A stretch of DNA of 64,000 nucleotides from Neisseria lisongii (lineage in GTDB: Bacteria > Pseudomonadota > Gammaproteobacteria > Burkholderiales > Neisseriaceae): positions 930,001-994,000 of the forward strand of contig NZ_CP116766.1 of NCBI RefSeq assembly GCF_028463985.1. Reading direction: 5' to 3'. The notes under the pieces were generated by a model. That model was not told the origin of the DNA. It searched no databases and saw nothing but the letters and a program-made list of their open reading frames with translations. Made by a program: the position numbers and the translations under genes. Shown piece by piece: positions 21,801 through 32,865 of the stretch (position 1 is its first letter; every line of letters begins with the position of its first letter).

Positions 21801-24800
21801 AGCCAATACCAACAGCACTGTTGGTAAAGATTCTAAAGGCGTCACCTTTGCAGACGGCAATCACACCACGGCAAGCGTTACCACTAAAGATAATGTTACT
21901 ACGGTGAAATACAATGCTGATCATTATCAAGGCGAAGGCCCTGTTTCAATCAAGGCACTTGATAAGAAAAATGCGGACGGCACAACAACCTTTAATGTCA
22001 GCGTAAAAACCGAAGTTACACCAACCTACCCTACGGGTACTAATGGTAAACCGCTTGGTAATGTTTCGGTAACCAATGGCGATAATTTGGTGAACGGCAC
22101 AACATTGTCTAATGCCATCAATAATTCAGGCTGGCGTATTACTACCAACACAACAGGTAATGCTCTGCGTGAAGGTAGTGCTGCGACCGAAGAATTGGTT
22201 AAACCGGGCGATTTGGTGAACATTATCGGTGGTAACAATACTAAGATCAAACAAGATGGTCAAAACGTTACCATTTCTGCATTTGATATTATAGCGGGTA
22301 ACGACTATATCGATGTTAAAACAGATGAAAAGACCGGCAAAATTACCATTTCTGCGACCAAACCAGCGTCATCTGATCCTAGTTCTTGGGCAGTAGGTAA
22401 CGCAACGGGCGAGAAAGTAAGCGATGTTAAAGCAGGTAGCCAAGTAAACTTCGTTAATGGCGTTGGCACAACAGCCGTTGTGGGTAAAAAAGAAGGGGAC
22501 GATACCGTAACCAATGTTACCTTTAATGTTAATGCCACAAGTGATACATATACGCCAAATACAGCCAACGGCTCTAATAGTACCTTTAAGGTAACTAATC
22601 CAGATAATTTTGTTACTGGCAATACCTTGAACAATGCAACAAGCTACTTAACCGATAAAGGTATTAACTTCCAAGGCAATAATAACAAGAAAGATGCTAT
22701 CCATAAAAACTTGGGTGCAACGCTGACTGTTAAAGGCGGTGCGAATAAACAAGATGGCACACCATCAAAAACAGTATCAGATAAAAATACCTATGTTGAA
22801 AACAGTGGTACTGAGCTGATCGTTAAGATCGCTGAAACACCAGAGTTTACAGGCGTTAATTTAACCAACGGTAGCAACACCGTTAATTTAAACCCAACCG
22901 CTGACAATACATTGACGTTCACCAATGCAAGCAATGGCAATATCACCTTAAGTGGTATTGCAACGGGTGCAAAAACCTTTAAACAAACCGAACATGATGT
23001 ACCAAACACCAATACAAGCGGTCAAAATTACGAAAATATCAGCAACTTGCTTGATTTAGGTAACTCAACTGCCAACAACGCATTAACCGTTGAAGATGCC
23101 AAACATTTAGGCTGGGTGGTTTCTGCTAGTAAAAATAAAACTGGAGATAACACAGTTGCCTACGAAGATGCAGTAACTAACGCTAAAAAAGTTGATTTTG
23201 TGGGTGAAAACGGTATTCAAGTAAACGGCAAAACCGATGGCGATACTCGTACTATCACCGTTAAAGCAGATACCACAACATTGAACTTAAGCAACACCAA
23301 CAAAGATGGCACGGTAACCAATGGCTCAGTTGTTGTTCCTAACGGTCAAGGCGATAAATTGGTTAATGCAACGACTATTGCAAATACTATCAACAATGTT
23401 TCTTGGGGCGTGGGTGGTAATGACGGCAAGAAAGTAGCCGATGTGAAAGCTGGCAACCAAGTAAACTTTGTGAATGGCGTTGGCACAACAGCGGTTGTAA
23501 AACCAGGTGCAAAAGATGGTGAAACCAATGTTACCTTTAACAGCGCTGTGGCTTATGTCAATACTGGCGAGAAAGCAAACGACCAATCAACCCCAAGCAA
23601 TAATGCAACATTGGTGGGTCCAAAAGACTCAACCGAGGCGGTTTCATTACAAAATGTGGCGAGCGGTTTAGGTTTAACTAAAGAAGCAGCGAAAACCATT
23701 AAAGGTAAGGAATTTGCAGAGAAATTAGCCAATGCAACCGATGCTCAACTTACCAACGCTGTAAACGTGGGTGATTTGAAAAACACCGTTAATGCGACTT
23801 TAAGCAAAGTTGGCTTTAACTTAACTACTGCAAATGGTGATAAATCAGAAGTTACTGTTGCAGAAAGTGATGATGAGAAAACCCAAGCAGCAAAAGCTGA
23901 AAAAGCCCGTATCAACAACAACGAAACCTTTACTTTAGATCAAGGTAACGACAATATCGTTATTAAACAAATTGATAACGGTTATGAAATTTCTACCAAT
24001 GCCACCTTAAAAGCCGATGAAGTGATTGTTGGTAAAGATGGCAAAGACGGTAAAAACGGCGTTGATGGCAAAATCGGCGTAAACGGTAAAGACGGCTCAT
24101 CTGTGGTGTTAAATGGTAAAGACGGCTCTATCGGTTTGACTGGTCCGAAAGGTAAAGACGGTGTGGATGGTAAAGATGGTAAGTCAAGCTTAACATTCAA
24201 ACCAGCTGATGGCACTGGCACGATCGATGAACGTGGTAAAGACGGTAAAGATGGTAGTGCAGCCAAAGATGCTAATGCGACCCGTATCGTTTACGAAACC
24301 AAAGATAAAGATGGTAAAGATATTACCCGTGAAGTGGCAACCACTGATGATGGTTTGTACTTCCAAGGTGATAACACTGAGGTGACCTTAGATCGTAAGC
24401 TGAACACTCGCTTAGATGTGAAAGGTGGTGCGGATAAAGATAAACTTTCCGACAACAATATCGGTGTTCAAGGTAGCATTGATAAGGATGGCAATCGTGT
24501 ATTGGATATTAAATTAGCCAAAGAAGTGACTAATTTAACCAGCGTGGAAACGGTTAATCCGACTAACAATACCACAACCAAACAAACAGGTGATGGTATT
24601 ACAATTACTCACAATCCGAAAAATGAACAAGGTAATCCGATCACAGAAGGTAAAAAACCGAATGTGAGTTTGACTATCAATGGCTTGGATAATGGTAATA
24701 ACACTATTACCAACGTAACCAGCGGCTTAACCACTTATACCGATGCACCAAAAACTGGTTTGTTGGATTTAAGTAAAAAAGAAAACGGTGTTCCTGATAC

Positions 24801-27231
24801 CAATGCAGCGACCGTTGGCGACTTGAGAAAAATGGGTTGGATTGTCACAACCAGCAAAGATGGTAAAGATAAGCCTTACTCAGACAAAGTACAAAATGCT
24901 GACACAGTTGATTTTGTGGGCGATGGCGTAACTGTAACTGGTGAAACTAAAGACGGTGTTCGCACAATTACCATTAAAGCTGAACCAACTAAAGCGAGCG
25001 AAACCAAGTGGACATTAAATGGTAAAGACGAAAATGGTGCTGACACTAATAGCACCGTTGGTAATGGCAATGCTGTGAACTTTGTTAATGGTGTTGGCAC
25101 AACGGCAGTTGTGAAAAAAGGTAAAGACGGTGAAACCAATGTGACCTTTAACAGTGCGGTGGCTTATGTCAATACTGGCGATAAAGTAAACGACCAATCA
25201 ACCCCAAGCAACACCACTAAATTAGTTGGCCCGAAAGACAGCACAGACCCAGTGGCGTTGAAAAATGTGGCAAGTGGTTTGCGTGATGTTGAGGGTGCAA
25301 ATACCAATGCAACCACCTTTATTAAGGCGTTGAAAGAGTTAAATAGCACTAAAGAGACTGACAAAGCAACCTTAGAAACCGCAGTGAATGTGAGTGATTT
25401 GAAAAATGTTGCACAAGCAGGTTTGAACTTCACAGGTAACAATGCTGACCACCACGCCGACATTCACAAAAACTTAGGTGAAACCTTGACAGTGAAAGGT
25501 GGCATTACAACCATCGCTAAAGGTAATCCAAATGCAGGTAACGCATCAAAAGCCGTATCAGATAAAAATACCTATGTTGAAAATGATGGTACAAATCTGA
25601 TCGTTAAAATTGCGGAAAACCCAGAGTTTACTGGTTTGAATTTAACCAATAAAACAACTGGCGATAACCCTGTAACCAGCACTGTAAACTTTGATCCAAC
25701 CACCAATAAAGATGGCGATACAACCTTAACCTTAAATAATGGTACTACAGGTGGTAATGTCGTGATCTCTGGTGTGGCAAATGGCACAAATACTTATGGT
25801 GGCGTTTCTGCAGAAGGCGATAAATTAACCAAAGTTGGTGATAGCTATTACAAAGCAGATCAATTTGAAAACGGTAGCTTAAAACCTAATGCAACGCCAA
25901 CTGCAGTGAAAGATGGAAACCAAACCAATGCATTAAATGGTCTGGCTGATTTAGCCACATCGGTAAATAGCAATGCAATTACCGTGGGTGATGCGAAGAA
26001 ACTGGGTTGGGTTGTAACAACCAGTGAAGATGGCAAAGAAGATCATTATGCAGATAAAGTACAAAACGCTGACACTGTTGATTTTGTGGGCAAAAATGGC
26101 GTAACCGTAACCGGTGAAACCAAAAAAGGTGTTCGTACTGTTACCGTTGATGTAGATGCACAAAAAGTGGTAGAAAGTGCGCAATTACCAGTGGTTTATA
26201 CCGATAAAAACGGTAAGAAAGTGTATAAAGTGAAAAAACCAGATGGTTCTTATGTCTTTAACACCCAACCAGATGGCAAGGGTACGGAAGTTAAGCCAGA
26301 AGATGTCATCGCCTCTATGAACAGCGGTGGTAATAACACTTCAACACCAGTGGCATTGCACAATGTTCAAAATGCAACGCAAACTTATGCTGTGGCACCA
26401 AAAGCCCCAACTACGGGCGATAATCCGCAACCATATATCCCTGCGAATATCACCAGTTATCTTAAAGGTGGTGATGCACCGTTTAGCAAATTGGCGAACT
26501 TAGATGCAGCAAATCCAAATGCGGCGTTAACCGTGGCGGATGCACGTAATTTAGGCTGGGTTGTTGGTGCTGGTAAAAATGATGGTGGCAACATTACCAA
26601 TACCTATGCAGCATCAGTAACCAATGCTCAAGTGGTTGAGTTTGTGGGTGATGATGGCGGTATTATTACCGTTGAAGGTAAAACCCTTGAGAATGGTATT
26701 CGTCAAATCAAGTTGAATGTGACCAAAGATGCATTGAAAGGGCTTAAAGGCGATCCAGGTGATAAAGGCCCTGACGGTGATAAAGGCCCAACTGGCGATA
26801 AAGGCCCAACTGGCGACAAAGGTCCTGATGGCGATAAAGGCCAACCAGGCGACAAAGGTCCTGATGGCGATAAAGGCCAACCAGGCGACAAAGGCCCTGA
26901 TGGCGACAAAGGCCAACCAGGCGACAAGGGTCCTGATGGCGACAAAGGTCAACCAGGTGATAAAGGCCAACCAGGTGATAAAGGTCCTGATGGCGATAAA
27001 GGCCAACCAGGCGACAAAGGCCCTGATGGCGATAAAGGCCAACCAGGTGATAAAGGTCCTGATGGCGACAAGGGTCCTGATGGCGACAAAGGTCCTGATG
27101 GCGATAAAGGCCCACCAGGCGACAAGGGTCCTGATGGCGACAAAGGCAGGCGACAGGGTCCTGATAAAGGTCCTGATGGCGACAAAGGCCCTGATGGCGA
27201 TAAAGGCCAACCATGGCGACAAAGGCCCTGA
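18895..27231 (+). CDS. giant trimeric autotransporter adhesin, N-terminal part (frameshifted in collagen-like tract)
   Basis: Type Vc autotransporters form trimeric adhesins on the outer membrane. Residues 1-60 are an extended signal peptide region ([20 protein letters not shown], cleavage after SSQAMA). Residues about 95-390 are a YadA/Hia-like head of repeated VAIG/SVALG strands. From about 440 there are repeated neck and connector modules ([21 protein letters not shown]), Trp-ring-like modules (NNSGWRV, LGWVV) and stalk segments to about 2610. A collagen-like [16 protein letters not shown] tract then begins, and the frame is lost at 27231. The membrane anchor is in the downstream frame (27723-30356). 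The gene is visibly more A+T-rich than its neighbours and almost free of uptake sequences. Its style recalls Pasteurellaceae adhesins. Confidence 0.85.
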   Translation: MNKLFKVIWNHATSTWVAVSELNKAKGKTKSSSANKAAKVLAISVATIGATIIGSSQAMAAISINYNELTTQKDQYGNHITRIYSDPKQSGNDDSISIGNHNTYAQNNGVAIGTWNTYAIGQAVAIGKTANGGGGDGVAIGTNTKAGVGTGSVAIGGNATVKGSVSSVAIGQNSEVNDSGYSSVAVGTGARAVNCGTVAIGGNAVAHNQSSVALGYGANATLEQSTALGHTAKASNNYTTAVGQNSTAAGYASTSLGRASNSTGAYSIALGSQSLAEGEHSIAIGSSVANNTAAGSASKATGKYAISVGLSSVASAESALAFGKQANATQANATAIGTNAKADGQSSIAFGWNASTGAEADGAVVIGKDAISNDPDSVVLGSGSKGVKANTTVTTTSVDVSGIDFNKPIRNEKGELVYPFKGKVKDENHYVSVGASDTDARQIKYVAAGAVSAGSTDAINGSQLFAVAKTLSEQKWNIATDGTRGALNTDGSAAANNTANTTVGFNQTVTIKAGKGLKIAQNDRTITLSADIPSHSTETTWNLKGPNVSSTTINTAVITSEIANGHTVEFKDGNHTKADVRKVGTTTTVAYHADSYQGAGPVSISENTTATSTNANKTKVYDVNVNTSNVASVTNRASKAEGNKTGAVELGKTGNRPQNGSNLVNATTVVNAINNSGWRVTTGEDGGKRDGNAATEELVQPGELVKINAGKNTIIKQDGQTITLSAYSVTAEDKSVTVTPDDTNHTFKVKANLPKFQSGDESVTVTPDAANHTYNITAKNNITVVKKGKNVTVDEQVNGNTTTYTVNAEKTTVSNGSDKVVVTPKTDATTGITDYKVDLSEAAKTNIDKVSKGWNYSTSGNTSPENVQLGEEVKFVNGTKNVNITHSGKTITIGVDDPVINGSDNVNVKKGDDGSFTITAKDSKTVVAAGKNVTVDTAVNGDTTTYTVNANASTWTISGKAEVTEGDTTANTNSTVGKDSKGVTFADGNHTTASVTTKDNVTTVKYNADHYQGEGPVSIKALDKKNADGTTTFNVSVKTEVTPTYPTGTNGKPLGNVSVTNGDNLVNGTTLSNAINNSGWRITTNTTGNALREGSAATEELVKPGDLVNIIGGNNTKIKQDGQNVTISAFDIIAGNDYIDVKTDEKTGKITISATKPASSDPSSWAVGNATGEKVSDVKAGSQVNFVNGVGTTAVVGKKEGDDTVTNVTFNVNATSDTYTPNTANGSNSTFKVTNPDNFVTGNTLNNATSYLTDKGINFQGNNNKKDAIHKNLGATLTVKGGANKQDGTPSKTVSDKNTYVENSGTELIVKIAETPEFTGVNLTNGSNTVNLNPTADNTLTFTNASNGNITLSGIATGAKTFKQTEHDVPNTNTSGQNYENISNLLDLGNSTANNALTVEDAKHLGWVVSASKNKTGDNTVAYEDAVTNAKKVDFVGENGIQVNGKTDGDTRTITVKADTTTLNLSNTNKDGTVTNGSVVVPNGQGDKLVNATTIANTINNVSWGVGGNDGKKVADVKAGNQVNFVNGVGTTAVVKPGAKDGETNVTFNSAVAYVNTGEKANDQSTPSNNATLVGPKDSTEAVSLQNVASGLGLTKEAAKTIKGKEFAEKLANATDAQLTNAVNVGDLKNTVNATLSKVGFNLTTANGDKSEVTVAESDDEKTQAAKAEKARINNNETFTLDQGNDNIVIKQIDNGYEISTNATLKADEVIVGKDGKDGKNGVDGKIGVNGKDGSSVVLNGKDGSIGLTGPKGKDGVDGKDGKSSLTFKPADGTGTIDERGKDGKDGSAAKDANATRIVYETKDKDGKDITREVATTDDGLYFQGDNTEVTLDRKLNTRLDVKGGADKDKLSDNNIGVQGSIDKDGNRVLDIKLAKEVTNLTSVETVNPTNNTTTKQTGDGITITHNPKNEQGNPITEGKKPNVSLTINGLDNGNNTITNVTSGLTTYTDAPKTGLLDLSKKENGVPDTNAATVGDLRKMGWIVTTSKDGKDKPYSDKVQNADTVDFVGDGVTVTGETKDGVRTITIKAEPTKASETKWTLNGKDENGADTNSTVGNGNAVNFVNGVGTTAVVKKGKDGETNVTFNSAVAYVNTGDKVNDQSTPSNTTKLVGPKDSTDPVALKNVASGLRDVEGANTNATTFIKALKELNSTKETDKATLETAVNVSDLKNVAQAGLNFTGNNADHHADIHKNLGETLTVKGGITTIAKGNPNAGNASKAVSDKNTYVENDGTNLIVKIAENPEFTGLNLTNKTTGDNPVTSTVNFDPTTNKDGDTTLTLNNGTTGGNVVISGVANGTNTYGGVSAEGDKLTKVGDSYYKADQFENGSLKPNATPTAVKDGNQTNALNGLADLATSVNSNAITVGDAKKLGWVVTTSEDGKEDHYADKVQNADTVDFVGKNGVTVTGETKKGVRTVTVDVDAQKVVESAQLPVVYTDKNGKKVYKVKKPDGSYVFNTQPDGKGTEVKPEDVIASMNSGGNNTSTPVALHNVQNATQTYAVAPKAPTTGDNPQPYIPANITSYLKGGDAPFSKLANLDAANPNAALTVADARNLGWVVGAGKNDGGNITNTYAASVTNAQVVEFVGDDGGIITVEGKTLENGIRQIKLNVTKDALKGLKGDPGDKGPDGDKGPTGDKGPTGDKGPDGDKGQPGDKGPDGDKGQPGDKGPDGDKGQPGDKGPDGDKGQPGDKGQPGDKGPDGDKGQPGDKGPDGDKGQPGDKGPDGDKGPDGDKGPDGDKGPPGDKGPDGDKGRRQGPDKGPDGDKGPDGDKGQPWRQRP

Positions 27232-27665
27232 TGGATAAAAGGCCAACCAGGCGACAAAGGCCCTGATGGCGATAAAGGCCAACCAGGTGATAAAGGTCCT
27301 GATGGCGATGGCAAGGGTCCTGATGGCGATGGCGACAAGGTCCTGATGGCGGTCCTGATGGCGAAAAGCCAACCAGGCGACAAGGGTCCTGATGGCGACA
27401 AAGGCCAACCAGGTGATAAAGGTCCTGATGGCGACAAAGGCCAACCAGGCGACAAGGGTCCTGATGGCGACAAAGGTCAGCCAGGTGATAAAGGTCCTGA
27501 TGCGACAAAGGCCAACCAGGTGATAAAGGTCCTGATGGCGACAAAGGCCCTGATGGCGATAAAGGCCAACCAGGCGACAAAGGCCCTGATGGCGATAAAG
27601 GCCAACCAGGCGACAAAGGTCCTGATGGCGATAAAGGCCAACCAGGTGATAATGGTCAACCAGGT
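26747..27665 (+). repeat. collagen-like repeat tract with clustered small indels
   Basis: About 900 bases of 18-bp-based units encoding GDKGPD and GDKGQP. It is regular up to about 27140 and again after about 27525. Between them are irregularities: CCATGGCGAC for CCAGGCGAC near 27210 (+1), GATGGATAAAAGG for GATGGCGATAAAGG near 27230 (-1), several changes at 27300-27365, and GATGCGACAAAGG for GATGGCGACAAAGG near 27500 (-1). The flanking coding sequence stays open on both sides. Confidence 0.85.
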
Positions 27666-27722
27666 CAAGGCGGCAACGGCGGCTCTGGCAACTTTAACCT
27701 AACAACCAACGGCGATACCTCC

Positions 27723-30356
27723 GTGATCGATGCAATTACCGATGCTGGTAAGAAAGCTGAAGCAACCCGTATCGACAACGGCAACACCTTTAATTTAAAT
27801 GAAGGTGATAAGAATATCGTTGTTAAACAGATCAATAAAGGTTACGAGCTTTCTGCTAATACCAATTTCCAAATTGGTGAGAAAGGTGAACCGGGCGAAC
27901 CAGGTGAAAATGGTGCGGAAGGTAAACCAGGAAAACCTGGCGTTGATGGCAAAATCGGCGTAAACGGTAAAGACGGCTCATCTGTGGTGTTAAATGGTAA
28001 AGACGGCTCTATCGGCTTGACTGGTCCGAAAGGCAAAGACGGTGTGGATGGTAAAGATGGTAAATCAAGCTTAACATTCAAACCAGCTGATGGCACTGGC
28101 ACGATCGATGAACGTGGTAAAGACGGTAAAGATGGTAGTGCAGCCAAAGATGCTAATGCGACCCGTATCGTTTACGAAACCAAAGATAAAGATGGTAAAG
28201 ATATTACTCGTGAAATTGCAACCACTGATGATGGCTTGTATTTCAAAGGTGATAATGACACCGTTTTAGATCGTAAATTGAATACCCGTTTAGATGTGAA
28301 AGGTGGTGCGGATAAAGATAAACTTTCCGACAATAATATCGGTGTTCAAGGTCGTATTGATGAGAAAACTGGTGAACGTGTATTGGATATTAAATTAGCC
28401 AAAGAAGTGACTAATTTAACCAGCGTGGAAACAGTTAATCCGACTAACAATACCACAACCACACAAACAGGTGATGGCATTACGATTACTCACAATCCGA
28501 AAGATGAACAGGGTAATCCGATCACAGAGGGTAAAAAACCGAATGTGAGCTTGACTATCAATGGTTTGGATAACGGCAATAACCAAATTGTTAATGTGGC
28601 AAATGGCACAGTGACTTATGGCGATAACGCAAGCAAAATTGGCGGTTTAACGAACAATACCAATGTGCCAGATAGCATCAAAAACTTGGCTGATTTGAAC
28701 AATTCGAATGGTTCAAATGCAATCACTGTAAACGATGCGAAACGTTTAGGCTGGATTGTTCAAGCGTCTGAAAATGAATATAAAGATGCGGTGAATAACG
28801 CTAATATCGTGGACTTCAAAGGTAATGGTTCATTTGTAAGCGTAACGGGTAAAACAGACGAAGCAACTAAAGTGCGTACGGTTAGCGTGGATGTGGATGC
28901 ACAAAAACTTGTGGAAAATGCACAGTTACCAGTGGTTTATACCAATAAAGAGGGTGATAAACTGGTTAAAGTTGGCAACAACTTCTATAAAGCTGGTGAT
29001 GTTGTAAATGGTAAGCCGTCTGAAAATGCAACGCCAGTTAAAGCTGGTGATGTCATTGCCTCGATGAATAATGGCGATAACAGCACCACAACGCCGACAA
29101 CTTTGGCTAATGTGAAATCGAACTTGCCTGAAACTCGTAATACAGCAGATGGCAATAAAGCAGTAACGACATCACAACAAGCTCCAAGCGATGTTGAAAA
29201 CATCACTAACAACGCTGCAACAGCGGGTGATGTATTGAATGCAGGTTGGAACTTGCAAGGTAACGGTAATGCTGTTGATTTTGTGAAGACTTACGATACA
29301 GTGAACTTTGCAGATGGTAAGAATACCAATGTAAACGTAACCTCAGACGGTACGGTAAGCAAGGTTGTCGTTGATGTTAAAGATCAATTAACTTTAGGCA
29401 AACCATCTGAACCAGGTAAAGACGGCAAACCGGGCAAAGACGGTGTTGATGGCTTTATCGGCGTAAACGGTAAAGACGGCGTTTCTGGTGTTGCAATCAA
29501 CGGTAAAGACGGTTCTATCGGCTTGCGTGGCCCGAAAGGTGCTGATGGTAAAGACGGTTCAAGTTTGACCTTTAAACCAGCTGAAGGCACTGGCACGATT
29601 GATGAGCGTGGCAAAGACGGCAAAGATGGCAGCACAGCCAAAGATGCTAATGCAACCCGTATCGTTTACGAAACCAAAGGTAAAGACGGTCGAGACATTA
29701 CCCGCGAAGTGGCAACCACGGATGATGGCTTGTACTTCCAAGGTGATAACACTAATGTGACCTTAGATCGTAAGCTGAACACCCGCTTGGATGTGAAAGG
29801 CGGTGCGGATTCAACCAAGCTGACTGAGAAAAATATCGGTGTGGTTGGTCGCATTGACGAAGATGGCAACCGTGTTCTTGATGTGAAACTGGCTGAAAAC
29901 ATTGATTTGGGTGCTAAAGGCAGCGTGAAAACTGGCGACACCACCATCAATGATAATGGCGTAGCCATTAATAATGGTCCAAGCATTACCAAAGATGGTA
30001 TTGATGCCGGTAACACAGTGATCACCAATGTCGCACCGGGCGTTAATCCGACCGATGCGGTGAATGTGAGCCAGTTGAAACAAAACATTGGTGATGTCAA
30101 CAACCGTATCAACAAGCTGGATAAGGATTATCAAGCGGGTATCGCCGGTGTGGCTGCATTGGCCGGTCTGCCTGAAATCCATATGGCGGGACACTCTATG
30201 CTGTCTGCTGCGGTAGGCAACCATAAAGGTCAAAGCGCCTTGGCTGTGGGTTACTCACGCCTGTCGGACAACAGCAAAGTGAAGCTGAAAATCCAAGGTA
30301 GTGCGAATACCCAAGGCGATATCACCACCAGCGTTGGCATTGGTTACGCTTGGTAA
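27723..30356 (+). CDS. trimeric autotransporter adhesin, C-terminal part with YadA-type anchor
   Basis: This is the downstream half of the adhesin begun at 18895, one frame away; the collagen-like frame leading into it is open from about 27510, and the GTG at 27723 is only the first possible start codon and unlikely to be used. Residues 1-700 are further stalk modules, including two copies of the segment with [24 protein letters not shown] sequence. The last 90 residues are the YadA anchor: neck DAVNVSQLKQNI, a coiled coil DVNNRINKLDKDYQAGIAG, then the four-strand barrel ending VGIGYAW. An intact gene would encode roughly 3,800 residues. One uptake sequence occurs at 29014. A terminator follows. 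Confidence 0.85.
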   Translation: MIDAITDAGKKAEATRIDNGNTFNLNEGDKNIVVKQINKGYELSANTNFQIGEKGEPGEPGENGAEGKPGKPGVDGKIGVNGKDGSSVVLNGKDGSIGLTGPKGKDGVDGKDGKSSLTFKPADGTGTIDERGKDGKDGSAAKDANATRIVYETKDKDGKDITREIATTDDGLYFKGDNDTVLDRKLNTRLDVKGGADKDKLSDNNIGVQGRIDEKTGERVLDIKLAKEVTNLTSVETVNPTNNTTTTQTGDGITITHNPKDEQGNPITEGKKPNVSLTINGLDNGNNQIVNVANGTVTYGDNASKIGGLTNNTNVPDSIKNLADLNNSNGSNAITVNDAKRLGWIVQASENEYKDAVNNANIVDFKGNGSFVSVTGKTDEATKVRTVSVDVDAQKLVENAQLPVVYTNKEGDKLVKVGNNFYKAGDVVNGKPSENATPVKAGDVIASMNNGDNSTTTPTTLANVKSNLPETRNTADGNKAVTTSQQAPSDVENITNNAATAGDVLNAGWNLQGNGNAVDFVKTYDTVNFADGKNTNVNVTSDGTVSKVVVDVKDQLTLGKPSEPGKDGKPGKDGVDGFIGVNGKDGVSGVAINGKDGSIGLRGPKGADGKDGSSLTFKPAEGTGTIDERGKDGKDGSTAKDANATRIVYETKGKDGRDITREVATTDDGLYFQGDNTNVTLDRKLNTRLDVKGGADSTKLTEKNIGVVGRIDEDGNRVLDVKLAENIDLGAKGSVKTGDTTINDNGVAINNGPSITKDGIDAGNTVITNVAPGVNPTDAVNVSQLKQNIGDVNNRINKLDKDYQAGIAGVAALAGLPEIHMAGHSMLSAAVGNHKGQSALAVGYSRLSDNSKVKLKIQGSANTQGDITTSVGIGYAW

Positions 30357-30383
30357 CAAGCTAATCTTTCCGACTAAATAAGA

Positions 30384-30413
30384 AGCAGACAGCGAAAGCT
30401 GTCTGCTTTTTTA
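30384..30413 (+). terminator. rho-independent terminator after the adhesin
   Basis: AGCAGACAGC and GCTGTCTGCT form a perfect 10-bp stem closed by a GAAA tetraloop and followed by a T tract. Confidence 0.92.
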
Positions 30414-30436
30414 TCATGAATAAGCCAAAAGATAAC

Positions 30437-30686
30437 TATAGTGGATTTACTTTAAAAGTAGTACAAGGCGGCGAGCCGAAGACAGTACAGGTAGTACGGG
30501 AAACCAAGTGTAGCGTGCTTGCCCAAACATGCACGTGTTCTTTAAATTCCACATGAATGCTGTCTGAAAACCGTAGGTTTTGCCAAAACGAGGGAAGCAA
30601 GTTTCTGCGTAACTAAAACCAAAGGTTTCGCTAAAATCAGGAAAAGGTGGTTTACGTTGTCATACTTTTAAAATGAATTCACTATA
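30437..30686. repeat. Correia-type element split by a family C/D insertion
   Basis: The left part, TATAGTGGATTTACTTTAAAAG with GTACAAGGCGGCGAGCCGAA and GTACAGGTAGTACGG, matches one arm of the Correia element at 63050-63157. The right part, ATACTTTTAAAATGAATTCA then CTATA, matches its other end. Between them (about 30505-30655) are family C (GTAGCGTGCTTGCCCAAACA) and family D (CCGTAGGTTTTGCC) units, so this looks like a nested repeat. Confidence 0.6.
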
Positions 30687-30829
30687 TATAGTAAATCAAC
30701 CGAAAAAATATGACACCACAGCGAGCCACCCTTCCCCTACCCCCTTCCCGCCAGCGGGACGGGGAACAAAGTGCCGGTGGACCAACTTAGCTTGCCGATT
30801 TGTACAGAAAATTCGGTGTTTTAACTATA
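30687..30829. repeat. dispersed repeat family A, copy 3
   Basis: A complete 143-bp copy from TATAGTAAATCAACCG to GGTGTTTTAACTATA, with the core reading CCCTTCCCCTACCCCCTTCC. It abuts the nested Correia element and shows the uninterrupted form of the prophage target. Confidence 0.75.
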
Positions 30830-30893
30830 GTTGGACATAAGAAAGCTGCACCTTTTAAAGTTGGAGGAAGTGTCCAACTTTTGGGGTACAATT
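30830..30893. other. remnant of an insertion sequence end
   Basis: The stretch with AAAGTTGGAGGAAGTGTCC and AACTTTTGGGGTAC is repeated, inverted and slightly altered, at 42803-42855 (CCCCAAAAAGTTGGACACTC). Sequences ending TGTCCAACTTTTGGGG are typical IS3-family ends. No transposase remains at either site. The rest of 30894-31015 holds one uptake sequence and the cysN leader. Confidence 0.4.
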
Positions 30894-31015
30894 CAACATT
30901 TTCAGACGGCCTCCCGTATATAACAAAATCATCTTTCTAACAAACAAACCATTCTTTCCCATTTACCGGCGGGGTCAGTAAAGTATCGGGCAATCTGAGC
31001 GATAAGGAAACCACC

Positions 31016-32326
31016 ATGACCGCAAATTCCGCCCCACTGCTGCGCTTTATCACTGCCGGCAGCGTTGACGACGGCAAATCCACCCTCATCGGCCGTCTGC
31101 TTTACGACAGCAAAACCTTGTTGAGCGACCAAATCGACAAGCTCAACCGTGCCGCCGATAACGGCGAAACCCCTGATTTCGCCAGCCTGACCGACGGCTT
31201 GGCGGCCGAACGGGAACAAGGCATCACCATCGATGTCGCCTACCGCTATTTTGCCACTGCCAAACGCAAATTCATCATCGCCGACACTCCCGGCCACGAA
31301 CAATACACCCGCAATATGGTAACCGGCGCATCCACCGCCGATGCCGCCATTATTTTGGTGGACGCTACCCGTGTCGATTTCAGCGGCGAGACCCCCGTAT
31401 TGCTGCCGCAAACCAAACGCCACAGCGCCATTTTAAAACTCTTGGGCTGCCCGAATATCATCGTGGCCGTCAATAAACTGGATTTGGTCGGCTATGATGA
31501 AACCAAATATCAAGCAATTGTTGCCGCCTACCGTGCGCTTGCAGAACAAATCGAACTGAACGTATCGCTGCACTTCCTGCCAATCAGCGCCCTGCAAGGC
31601 GACAATATCGTCAGCGCCAGCGCCAACACCCCTTGGTATCAAGGTCTGCCGCTGCTGCCTTTACTCGAAAGCCTGCCCGTTTCCCGCCACAACGCCGCCG
31701 GTCAGCCCGCCTACTTCTCCGTGCAGCGTGTCGCCCGCCAAGACGGAAGCAGCAGCGACGACTTCCGAGGCTACCAAGGCCGATTGGAAGCAGGCCGTCT
31801 GAAAACCGGCGACGAAGTCAAAATCCTGCCCAACGGCCAAACCGCCCGCATTGCCGAAATTTACAGCCCCGAAGGCAAAACCGACAACGCCGAAGCCGGT
31901 GACGTATTGACCATCACACTAGACACCGACATTGACATTTCGCGAGGCAACGCCATTGTCGCCGCCGCCAGCCCGGTTGCACCGGAACAACAATTCCAAG
32001 CCGCCCTGTGCTGGTTTGACCACACCCCGCTGAACATCCGCCGCAAATACCTGCTGAAACACACCACGCAAACCACCGCAGTAAAAATCAGCGCCATCGA
32101 CTATGTGTGGGACGTACACACCCTCAGCCGAGTGCAATCAGCGGACGATTTGAAACTCAACGACATCGGCCACGTCAGCCTGAAAACCCAACAGCCGCTG
32201 AACGCCACCGCATACGACGAAAACCCCGCCACCGGCGCATTTATCCTGATTGACGAAGCCACCAACCACACCGTCGCCGCCGGTATGATCCGCAGCCGCA
32301 ACACAGCGGACAGTTTTGAAATTTAA
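31016..32326 (+). CDS. cysN: sulfate adenylyltransferase, GTPase subunit
   Basis: CysN uses GTP hydrolysis to drive adenylylation of sulfate by its partner CysD, the first step of sulfate assimilation. The 436-residue product shows GSVDDGKSTLIGRLLYDSK (G1) at residues 14-32, DTPGHEQYTRNMVTGAS (G3) near 92 and NKLDLVGYD (G4) near 147, then two beta-barrel domains. There is no C-terminal APS kinase, so it is CysN and not CysNC. AAGGA lies 8 nt before the ATG. No cysD or other cys gene is adjacent: repeats and the adhesin lie upstream, repeats and the prophage downstream. Confidence 0.95.
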   Translation: MTANSAPLLRFITAGSVDDGKSTLIGRLLYDSKTLLSDQIDKLNRAADNGETPDFASLTDGLAAEREQGITIDVAYRYFATAKRKFIIADTPGHEQYTRNMVTGASTADAAIILVDATRVDFSGETPVLLPQTKRHSAILKLLGCPNIIVAVNKLDLVGYDETKYQAIVAAYRALAEQIELNVSLHFLPISALQGDNIVSASANTPWYQGLPLLPLLESLPVSRHNAAGQPAYFSVQRVARQDGSSSDDFRGYQGRLEAGRLKTGDEVKILPNGQTARIAEIYSPEGKTDNAEAGDVLTITLDTDIDISRGNAIVAAASPVAPEQQFQAALCWFDHTPLNIRRKYLLKHTTQTTAVKISAIDYVWDVHTLSRVQSADDLKLNDIGHVSLKTQQPLNATAYDENPATGAFILIDEATNHTVAAGMIRSRNTADSFEI

Positions 32327-32344
32327 AGCATCAAAGCCAAAATA

Positions 32345-32402
32345 AGCCGTCTGAAAACCGCAGGTTTCGCCAAAACGAACGTAACGAGTTTTCAGACGGC
32401 TT
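32345..32402. repeat. inverted DUS pair enclosing a family D unit
   Basis: AGCCGTCTGAAAAC and GTTTTCAGACGGCT enclose CGCAGGTTTCGCCAAAACGA. It could terminate cysN transcription although no T tract follows. The same arrangement is found at 41251-41305 and 48443-48549. Confidence 0.6.
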
Positions 32403-32415
32403 CAGTGTAATATTT

Positions 32416-32622
32416 ACAGCCCCGTGCATGCTTAACGCATGCACGCTACACCTTGATTTAAAATGAAATTATGATATTCACAGACCTTTTTCAGGAATAA
32501 CAGCTACGGTTAAACAGCCGTCTAAAAACAATATCCGATCGTAGCGTGCATGTCCAAGCATGCACGGGGTTGCGGTCAAAGTAGCCCACCCACTCAAAGC
32601 CAAACCATAAGCCGTCTGAAAA
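32416..32622 (+). repeat. long direct repeat, left copy
   Basis: About 205 bases nearly identical to 41053-41261, starting ACAGCCCCGTGCATGCTTAA and including GATATTCACAGACCTTTTTC and two family C units. The two copies flank the prophage and the adjacent IS110 element. Confidence 0.8.
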
Positions 32623-32728
32623 CCGGTGTAATGAATTGCTGCACAATTCAAATCAGGTTTTCAGACGGCTTTAGCATAACCATAATATTTATAGTTAAAA
32701 CACCGAATTTTCCATACAAAAGCAGGCG

Positions 32729-32780
32729 TATAGTAAATCAACCGAAAAAATATGACACCACAGCGAGCCACCCTTCCCCT
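32729..32780. repeat. family A repeat interrupted by the prophage, left half
   Basis: TATAGTAAATCAACCG through CCACCCTTCCCCT, then an abrupt switch to phage sequence. The missing half resumes at 39589. Another partial family A end (TATAGTTAAAACACCG) lies at 32693-32720. Confidence 0.88.
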
Positions 32781-32865
32781 TATATATTTCACTCCGTTAA
32801 GGGAGTGTAAATTTATCAGATAAGCCCTTGACAAGTTTAATTAACCGACTTTCAAGGGGTCTGAA

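Noticed and set aside
26614..27616. Long reverse-strand frames rich in [12 protein letters not shown]
   Set aside because: Mirror image of the collagen-like repeat tract; open only because the repeat lacks stops in those frames.
32779..32780. dRS3 repeat as prophage attachment site
   Set aside because: Meningococcal Nf prophages are known at dRS3, but no ATTCCC-N8-GGGAAT is present at either junction; the target here is family A.
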